From Manihot esculenta (taxonomy: Eukaryota; Streptophyta; Magnoliopsida; Malpighiales; Euphorbiaceae): DNA of 64,000 bases. The first letter of the stretch is position 1, and each line of letters starts with the position of its first letter. The notes beneath the pieces were generated by a model. It ran no database searches and was not told where the DNA came from. It was given only the letters and a program-made list of their open reading frames with translations. The position numbers were made by a program, and so were the translations under genes. The stretch lies in assembly GCF_001659605.2 (NCBI RefSeq), contig NC_035171.2, positions 26,825,825 to 26,889,824 of the forward strand, read 5' to 3'. Shown here piece by piece: positions 56,081 to 64,000 of this stretch.

Positions 56081-56620
56081 TGATATAGTTGAAAAACAGA
56101 GGTATGTTGTGATTGGCTAGACCTGCAAGAAAGAAAATGTGAGGTAGTGGTGGGTGTCCACGGCAGCCACTCCGATACTCAAGTCAGTATATTGAAAAAT
56201 AGAGAAAATCAAATGAATTGCTTAGAACTTGAGTAGTGTAAGAAAATAACGTACATTTACCTCTATTATCTTTCTCTTTTTATACTGTAAGAAAGTGGAA
56301 GAAATATAATATTTTCTGATAATTCGGCGATAATTTGGCCGGTTACTTAATAAAGGATATTACCAGTTAATAGATTAGTGATCCCACGATTATAGGCGTA
56401 ATATGAATACGCTGGATTATACCTAATAACGATAACTTTTACCGAGATTCGTTCTATTTAGGAGAGTGCGAGTTTTAGTGATGAACCGGATGTTTCAGGT
56501 GTCTGAATCTTTCTTTTCTCAGGCGGGACCGCATTTTTCACTTATTAAATTCTTATCATGTGATTCTTGTCTTGTGATAATAATTCATGGTTTATTTTAA
56601 ATGATTGTTATGTAGCATTA
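56081..56620 (-). repeat. 5' LTR of the minus-strand Tat-like element
   Basis: Minus-strand start TAATGCTACATAACAATC (TG decayed to TA), end ACTATATCA. It contains a TATAAAAAGAG TATA box at about 56275-56284. Confidence 0.86.
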
Positions 56621-59045
56621 TGTTTAAATATTGTTTAAATATTGTATGAAGTTATTTTTCTAAAACAATTATTAAGTTTATTTCATGGATCACTTTTTAA
56701 CCAATAATAAAATTATAAATGTTCTCATTGTTTTAACGACTACACTTAGTCCTCTTCCTAATAGGAGTTAGGCTTCCCGCGTGCCGGCTGTGAGTGAGAG
56801 CCTTGTGCTCTGCCGATTACAAGTTGGTTATTTTACTAGTACTCTTCATCTTCAGTTGCTCTTCTTCTTTCATCCCTGTTCTTTTCTTGTCCTTTCATTT
56901 AGTGACGGCATCCGATCCTAATGTACAATCAATGAAAATAAAATATGTAAAATAAAACATATAAAAATATATATTTAAAAAATTTATAAAAAATTAATAA
57001 AATATTATAATTAAATTAAAATTTATCTATTCTTTTATTAATTAAAATATATTAATAACAAATTTATTTTCTCATGTTTATTATTATATTTTTCTTAACA
57101 ATCAATCTATGAATACCTAATTTTTCATTCTACTATGAAATTCACTTTTAATAATATTTATTATAAAAAAAAGCTCTTTCTACTGCGAATGTGACATGCA
57201 AATCTATAAAAACAATAATACTGTTAGAATCGCATAACAATTTAATATAATATTTATTATAAAATTTATTTTTAAAAAAATTAAAATATCTAACCCATTA
57301 ACTATAAAAACAATATTTCCATTTCATTTTTCCTCCATTTAAATAGTTTAACATATTATCTATAAAAAATAATACTTGATTTATATTTAAATATTTTTAA
57401 ATTTAAATGATCTAATCTATTATCTATTAAATTTATATTTTTAAAATTAAATTACTTTTTAAAGTTAAATAGTCCTTGAAACTCATTATTAATAAAAGAT
57501 TATTTATAAATATTTTTATTTATAAAAATTTAAAATTTATTTATCTATATTTAAATATTTTAATATATAATTTTAATTATATAAATAAATTAAAAATTAA
57601 TTAAATGAGATAATTACTTCTTAATAATAAAAATAATATATAAAATTAAATTAAGTAATAAATAAATATTTTTTTAAAAAAATTTATGCATTGGAGTTAA
57701 AATTTTAAAAATGAAAAATAATTTTTTTGAATTGAAAAAAAATGAGAAGGATAAAATAAAATGAACAACTAAAGTTAAATGAACTAAATAATATTAAAAA
57801 CAGATAAAAATTTATTTGATAAAAAAAATTTTAATTTTATAAACTATAAAATATTTTAATTAAGTAATTTTAAAATAAGAACTAACTAATAAATTTTTTA
57901 AATATATAAAAATTTAATAATAATTTTTCTACTACATATAAAATTATATAAATATCTTTACATAATTTAAAAATTTTCAACAGACCCATAATCCCTTGAC
58001 ACTAAACGTTAATACGTCCCTGCTTTCATTGCCTTTCTTTCTTTTTTTTCAGTCCTATGGCTTTTCTTTGTGTTTTTTGTATGCATATGTTTTGTTGCTT
58101 TTGCTTGTTGTATCTTACGTTTTGCTGTGTCTCTCTTACAAGTGCGATCGTCTTCATGAGATCATCTCACCATGATTTCATTGTTTTAAAACTAAATTAG
58201 TTGTGGATCAGTTGTGAAATGGACACAGAAGAGGGATCAACAGACCTTCCTATTCAGGATATCGCCAAGGAAGAGTCTATTAAGTGTGCTTTTCAATGAT
58301 GGTGACCTCATGGCTAATCTGGAAAGGGTGTCATTATGATTAGCAGGAAGGTCTAGACACATATATCATTTGACAGTTTTGGAATATTAATTGTTTTTAG
58401 TAATTATTAGTTAAAAAGAAAATTATTATTTAATATTTAGATATTAATATTATTAACAACTACATTTCTAAAAATCTATCAACATATTTTTATTTTTTCT
58501 CTTGAGTTAATCATTTCATTCTTTTTTGTAAAAATATATAAAGAATTGAAAAATAAAATTTTTTAAAATTCAATTTTATCCTCAATAATCCTTTTTTTCT
58601 TATTACTCAATACTCTAATTTCTTCTACCTCAATAATTCAATTTTTAAAATCCAATTTTTTTTACTTCTTCTTTTTCAATAACCCAATTTAAAATTTTTT
58701 TTTTACTTCTTTTTATTCTTCCTAAATAATCTAATTTTTAAAATTCAATTTTTTTTACTTCTTCTTTCTCAATAACTTAATTTTTAAAATTTATTTTTTA
58801 CAAAGAAAAAGCAAGAAGAATAAAAAGTAGAGGAGTAATTTAATCTTTTGATATATTTTTAACGGCAGAAATAAACAAAAAAATTGAATAGAAGAAATAT
58901 TTTATTGACGAAAGAAAAAATAAAAATATTTTAATAAATTTATGAAAATATAGTGATAATATAAAAAAAAATTTATGAAAATATAGTGATAATATAAAAA
59001 AATATGATTCATTAAAATCATGACACGTATATATACGGGATTTGA
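56621..59045. other. AT-rich spacer with tandem-like repeats
   Basis: Mostly A/T-rich. A less AT-rich patch at 56740-56930 is unassigned. About 58560-58800 contains repeats of CAATAAYYYAATTTTTAAAA plus TTTTTACTTCTTCTTT, about 60 bp each, three to four copies. About 58935-58998 has a 32-bp duplication (AATTTATGAAAATATAGTGA through AAAAA). No intact gene. Confidence 0.6.
58219..58350 (+). pseudogene. Possible N-terminal fragment of a plant LINE ORF1-like (DUF4283-type) protein
   Basis: ATG 58219 opens MDTEEGSTDLPIQDIAKEES, then stops. A shifted frame continues NDGDLMANLERVSL, stop, LAGRS. The order (acidic N-terminus, then a DLE(K/R)VSL.LVGR-like block) resembles the start of zinc-knuckle/DUF4283 proteins often carried by plant LINEs. 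It is short and broken, so the match is weak. Confidence 0.35.
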
Positions 59046-59049
59046 AAAG

Positions 59050-59895
59050 GATGTGTGAATCTTTTTATGTGGTCCGACCGAACAGTAAAAAGCCCAACCT
59101 ATAAGGTACGAGTATCAAACCACACCAACTCTCCTGACCCTGCCAAAGCTCGGAGTGGTCAAGCCGACCACTTCAAAGCTCATACTCCAAATGGAAATCA
59201 AATATGGAGACTTTCGACCTTAGTGGCCAAGTGAATTCCTCCTTCATATAGACTAGGTGAGCAGAACACGACCTAATGGAACTGGAGTAGGAAGCCGACC
59301 TCTAACATGTTATTCATCTCCTCGATTCATCATCGAGATCATAAAATGGCATGCGGAAATACTGATTAATATGATGTACATGATAGATCGGCTAAACATG
59401 CTTCGCATTTATGAGTAACCTGACACACCTGCCATAGAATATCATCATCCAATCTGACGGAACGTAACTCAAAAAATACCAGGATGATCGGATATAAATA
59501 CTCCAACTCCAGAATCAGCCCAGAGAAAGGGCTCTCGCTAGGAAGCTTTCTCTCTTCTCTCACTCCCATACATACCCTCTAAAACTTCCTCTTTCCCTTC
59601 AAGGCTCCATTATTATTATTTATTTTCTTTTCGTATTAATGCATCCCTCAAAATCACTCTAAATCTAATTTGAGCGTCGGGAGGTCTCTACTGGGACATC
59701 TTTAGTAGACCCCTGACCATACTCTCATATTAAGCGGATCCCTTCTTCAAGGTCGAATACAGAGGAATCTATACGAAATCTCTAAAGTATTCGCCCCTCA
59801 TCAAATCAGTCACAGATCGATGATCAACTCATCGAATTGAGTCACTGTTCAGGTGTACTCAATATCCTGCCACCTTGCTAGATCTCAGCTCATCA
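59050..59895 (+). mobile_element. Gypsy-type solo LTR
   Basis: A GC-richer block in AT-rich surroundings with a TATA-like CGGATATAAATACTCC (about 59488-59503). A typical transcribed R region follows (CTCTCGCTAGGAAGC, CTTTCTCTCTTCTCTCAC), then AATTTGAGCGTCGGGAGGTC, which resembles U5 of Tat-type LTRs. The ends are approximate (TGTGAATC to CTCATCA) and no target duplication was found. A minus-strand frame at 59366-59569 is antisense to the promoter and not a gene. Confidence 0.62.
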
Positions 59896-62754
59896 TGCAA
59901 GAACCGACTTATTAATAATGGTAATGCGTAAAGTATAAATTCTAAATATCTCTATTAATTATTTTAGTAATTATAATTATTCTAATAATTATTAATAAAA
60001 AAATAATTTAATCTTTAAATGTTAGTGTTTGGGCCTTATCAAAAATGCTAAATACCACTTTTAAATGTTGTTGAACAAGGCTTAAGTACACTACGCTGAA
60101 AATAATGGTTTACGTTTGAAAAGCGAAACATGGTGTTGAAGATCTCACCAAACCTCCTCAGAGGATCCATGGTATCATCTCAAACCCAATGTAGACCCTT
60201 AACTTTGGGAACCTAGAAACCAGCGTATGTGAGATGGTAAGCAACTAAATAATGAAAATTTTAAGTGATTCTAAAGTTTCTTTGAAATGGGAGAATAATG
60301 TTGAGATGTTGTGCATAATAATAATAATAATAATATATATAAAAAAATAAAAGAAGTAATTTCGTACTTTTAGGCCTAGTGGGCCGCTCACAGGGCATGA
60401 AACCGCCTTGCTTCGTTTGGACTTAAAACTGAATATTTTAAATCTATTTTAGTTAAAAAATGTTTGAGGTTAGATAATAATAATAATAAAAAAAAAGGAA
60501 AAAACCATGCGCAATAGTCCCTCTCTTAGAGCTAGAGGCGCATTAGGCCAAGGCGTATGCATGGAGCTATTTTATTAATTATTGAAAACAAGGTGTCCAA
60601 TTTAAAATAAATAAAAGTATAAAATATTAAATTAATAATAAAAAAATTCTATACTTTTAATTTTATTATAATTATAATTATAATTTTTTATCAATTGAAC
60701 TCTAATTTTTTAAATTTACTCTAAATATATATAATCACTGTATTAGAAATTAACAAAATTATCATATCATTTGACATATTAATATTATGTTATTTAATAT
60801 ATCAACACCATATTACCACATTACACTAGTAAATATATTAATATTATGTTATTTAATATATCATCACCATATTACAACATTACAATAGTAAAATTTAGAA
60901 TTAATTATTAAAAATTTTATATTTTTCTTTTATTACAATTTCACTATATATTTTATCTTTTTATTAATTAAACTTTAATCTTATAATATTTGATCAAATG
61001 CAGTTTACTGTTATTGATATAGTTAAAAATTTATAAAATTATCAAAGTTACCTTTTTCATTTTTTTTAATAATTAAATCTAAAATATTTGGATAGCACTT
61101 AATGCTAAAGTCTACCACCTTGATGGTAGGGAGAGATTATTTCACTTGTCAACTCCTTTTCTTTTCTGAAGGATTAATTTTTCTTTTTACGTCTGATGTT
61201 ACATATCGCCTTTACAATTTTTAAGAGATGAAAATGGAATATGACACCGGTCCTTTCTTTTTTAACTTAAAGTCCAGAGTTGAAATTTTGAATATAAAAA
61301 AATTTAAAAATTTAAAAATTTAAAAGAGAATATTTTACTCTTGCTTGATGTGAATTTAAAATGACCTTAAATATAAATGAAAAAAATATTCCCTTTACGA
61401 AAGCTTAATTATATATAGGCTTTCTCTTACCTAGCCTGTAAATTAAATAGCCCCCTCTCAACACTTAAAAAAGGAGCTATTAATTCCCATCTTCTATTAA
61501 CCCTAGCAACTCCCTCAAAACCAACAGACCACATGTCCAGTATACTCTCTCGCTGAGAAGAGCATCTTCTATCCATCTCTTATAATGTCTTTTATGTAGT
61601 TTAGAATTATTCTAATTAACAAGGTTGACTACCCTTCCAGGCACAATAAACAGCTATATGCAAGTCCTTCGATAACACAGTTACTACCTGATTTTCACCT
61701 ATAGTCCAGTAGTTCTTTGTGTCTTCAAAATGAAACAGACTGTGAAAAATGATATGGTTTTCATATATTATTCATTTAATTCTTGGGCCAAAATCAAGTT
61801 CAACAAGTTTTCTAAAATTTTAAATTTCTGCTTCTTTATTCTATATGCAGTTTTGTTTTTATTTTATTTTAACTTTCTTGCCGAAATCTATGTATGCAAA
61901 TGATGAATGACTTACAAATTCAATTTTAGTCTTGTATATCCTTTTTATGATATCTTAACGCTGTTTCTTTAAAATTTCATGAACTTTTATACCTTTTATC
62001 TTTCATAAGGGCAAAGGGAGACATTAACAAAGTTCTCACTAAACATATGAGTCCTTTTGTTTGTGAATGAAGTTATAAAGATGGATTTAGCCATGCTAAT
62101 ATTAGCTATATACAAACTTAGGAAAGCTATGCAGGGTATAATCCTAAAGTGTCCTTGATACGGATTCAATAAGACAGACTTATAATAATGGTGTGAACAT
62201 TCAAATGGGTAGAGTTCTGCGTCAGTCTTGAGGTAACTTGCTCGAAAAATCAAGTCTTATATTCTATCTCCTTGGAGACATATAGAAGCTCACTTGCATG
62301 CTAAACTCTCGAGTTCATCAATCTTTTGTTTTGTCAGAGTAGTAGTATAGTCTTGAGCTAAATCCCTGCTAATAAGCCTAGTGTATTAGTCTTAGGACAA
62401 TTTTCGGACTAGAAAACATCTTACACGTACGTTCCCAGAGATATAAGGAGATGAAGTTACAAACACATTAGTTTTAGAATTAATGGAGTGCCTTTTACTT
62501 ATCACGTTTAGATTTTTTTTGTTATCCCTTTTTAGGTTTTCCATGTAAAAGTCTTCAACTGTTTTATTAGTTTGGATTTTCACATAGGTTGAATTTTCTT
62601 TTTTCAAAGTTTATTCTATTAACGTTGTTTTCAGTTTCAAGCCCCAATTGTTTAAATATTCAAAAGTTTGGAAAAATGCACGCATCATGCATATTAATGC
62701 ATTTGTATCACGTTGCACTTCTTTTAACCTATTTACTTCCATTTAGCGTTGATG
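59896..62754. other. AT-rich spacer, no gene seen
   Basis: Includes ATA/ATAA simple repeats near 60305 and 60475 and a 60-bp duplication (60776-60895). Short frames at 61996-62253, 62392-62607 and 62589-62780 resemble nothing known. Confidence 0.6.
60776..60895. repeat. Tandem duplication, about 60 bp x 2
   Basis: ATATTAATATTATGTTATTT through CACATTACACTAGTAAA is repeated immediately with about five differences. Confidence 0.85.
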
Positions 62755-63245
62755 ATTTCGTCGGTTCGATTCAAAACTAAATTGAATTAAATAAACTAAA
62801 AATTAAAATTTTGATATTTATGAAAATCAAATCGAATTGATTTTGATAAAAAAATTAAACCGAATCGAATTAATCTGATTCGATTTCATTTGATTCAATT
62901 CGATTTGATTCGATTCAATTTTATCGGTTTAAATTTTTAATAAATTATTTCATTTTTTACACTTTATTTTTAATATTTTAAAATTTAATTAGAATATTTT
63001 AATTTTGATATAATCTAATTTCTCTATATTATTGAAAATAATATATTATTATCACTCAATAATATATTATTATCACTGATCAGCTCAGTTTGATTTTTTA
63101 AATTTTTTTTAATAAAAATCGGACCGAATCAAAATAATCAAAAATTTTAAAATTAAAAATTGAACCGAACCAAACTAAAATAAATAAAAAATTGAACTAA
63201 ATTTTTAAATTAATTTAATTCGATCAATTTTTTCGATTTGAACCG
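62755..63245. repeat. Inverted, motif-rich repeat (AATCGAACCGAATC type)
   Basis: Dense (A)AATCGAATYGATT and TTCGATTTGATTCGATT motifs on the left, and AAAATCGGACCGAATCAAAA and ATTGAACCGAACCAAAC on the right, separated by an AT core. The block as a whole can fold back. Same type as 48600-48790. Confidence 0.68.
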
Positions 63246-64000
63246 AATACTCCAATACTCTTATTTAGCTCTACAATATATAGATATAGGAGGAGTGACA
63301 TTATAAAAAATACTCCAATTTAGATATAATAATTACATTTCTATTTTTATTTTTATATAATAATTGATGTCTCATAGTAACATGTAATTCTATTAAATTA
63401 AATTTTTAATAAAATCTAAAATAAAATAAAAAAATTAACTAAAATAAAAAAAATTGTATTTGAAAATAGTAAAAAAAGGTATTGTTGGCAACATATATTT
63501 GAATTTATTGCTAATAATAAAGTTAGTGACTATATTGCACTTAATAAATTTATTTATCACTAAAATGGGTCGCTAAGATGTTAGCAATATAAATTATATT
63601 CCAAAAACCTTTAATAATGAAGCATTTATCGTTAATAATATTTAGAAACTTATAATTTATTTGATAAGCTAAATTCATATACATTTATTTTCTAATATTA
63701 TTGATTATTATTCTAAAAGAATTTTACTTTTAAATATTATTTATAATGATTAAAATTATAACACTATTAACAATAAAAATCAAAATAAATAAGTAGTAAC
63801 ATTTTTTTAATAAATGTAAAACTTTACAAATAATAATGGTTTTTTACATTAAAACTTATAATATAATCATAAACAAAATAATTAAAAATGAAAATTATAT
63901 ATACTTCAAAACTCAATCATATTTTTCAAATTATAGATAATTAAATTAACAAATCAATAATTTTATGTGAAATAAATTTTAAACTTTTTATTACATTAAG
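63246..64000. other. AT-rich spacer at the right edge
   Basis: No gene seen. About 63490-63600 has GTTGGCAACATATA, TTAGTGAC and GGGTCGCTAAGATG, weakly like the subterminal repeats of plant CACTA elements, too little to call one. Confidence 0.5.

Larger units (their letters stand above)
50248..56620 (-). mobile_element. Tat-like Ty3/gypsy element with both LTRs, gag-less, pol decayed
   Basis: 5' LTR 56620-56081, primer-binding region 56077-56062, internal 56080-50786 (5295 bp), 3' LTR 50785-50248. In minus-strand order the internal part shows protease, RT, RNase H, integrase and the integrase C-terminal region, then about 1.4 kb of non-coding 3' sequence. Almost no room (about 200 bp) is left between the PBS and the protease, so gag is deleted. 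Stops and frameshifts break pol. No clear target duplication (ATTTT left, TGTTT right). Confidence 0.86.

Noticed and set aside
63490..63600. CACTA transposon end
   Set aside because: A few GTYGCTAA-like motifs only; no CACTA terminus or transposase seen.

Overview
This is a window of nuclear DNA from a flowering plant, very probably a eudicot. The evidence is two plant-specific genes with GT-AG introns (an early-nodulin-like phytocyanin and an aluminium-activated malate transporter), strongly AT-rich spacers, and dense nests of plant LTR retrotransposons of the copia and Ty3/gypsy types. The style of the long LTRs fits Euphorbiaceae (cassava or rubber tree), but that is only an impression. 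There are no bacterial operons, CRISPR arrays, rRNA genes or convincing tRNA genes.

Gene island, about 1.98 to 6.85 kb. After an LTR remnant at the left edge and a Tat-like LTR (1979-2524) lies a two-exon early nodulin-like phytocyanin gene (3344-3954, +). It is convergent with a six-exon ALMT gene (6749 down to 4317, -). Both reading frames stay open through the predicted splices, so these are the only two likely functional protein genes. A fold-back MITE-like element sits in the last ALMT intron.

Retroelement region, about 8.7 to 59.9 kb. (i) A decayed copia element (8701-15470) whose 3' LTR is split by a 2.2-kb solo LTR with a GTAAC target duplication. (ii) A 41-bp minisatellite (15617-16155). 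(iii) A Tat-like gypsy LTR family seen repeatedly: LTRs at 1979, 19248, 21486 (5' fragment of a truncated element with gag, protease and RT), 38868 (-), 47578 (with a remnant of its internal 3' end), and a two-LTR element at 50248-56620 (-) that has pol but no gag. (iv) An Athila-like element on the minus strand (3' LTR 27060-28592, remains of its third ORF at 31970-32420), itself interrupted by a 2.3-kb Tekay-like LTR (29016-31321) and cut off by a second Athila/Tat-type element on the plus strand (LTR 32421-34328, tRNA-Asp-type PBS, gag fragment). (v) A 5'-truncated LINE (35058-36228). (vi) An unclassified LTR element with a tRNA-Met PBS (about 41.3-43.5 kb). (vii) A chimeric double copy of the Tekay-like LTR (43486-47509). 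(viii) A gypsy-type solo LTR at about 59.05-59.9 kb.

The remaining spacers are AT-rich DNA with simple repeats, short duplications and scattered fold-back sequence. No dedicated new biological system was seen. The most unusual structure is the clustering of a GC-rich near-palindrome, TTCGGCGGCCGAA, inside the long LTRs and again in a different retroelement family. Others are the recombinant LTR, several minisatellites inside LTRs, and parallel loss of the integrase catalytic Glu (to Lys) in two unrelated elements.
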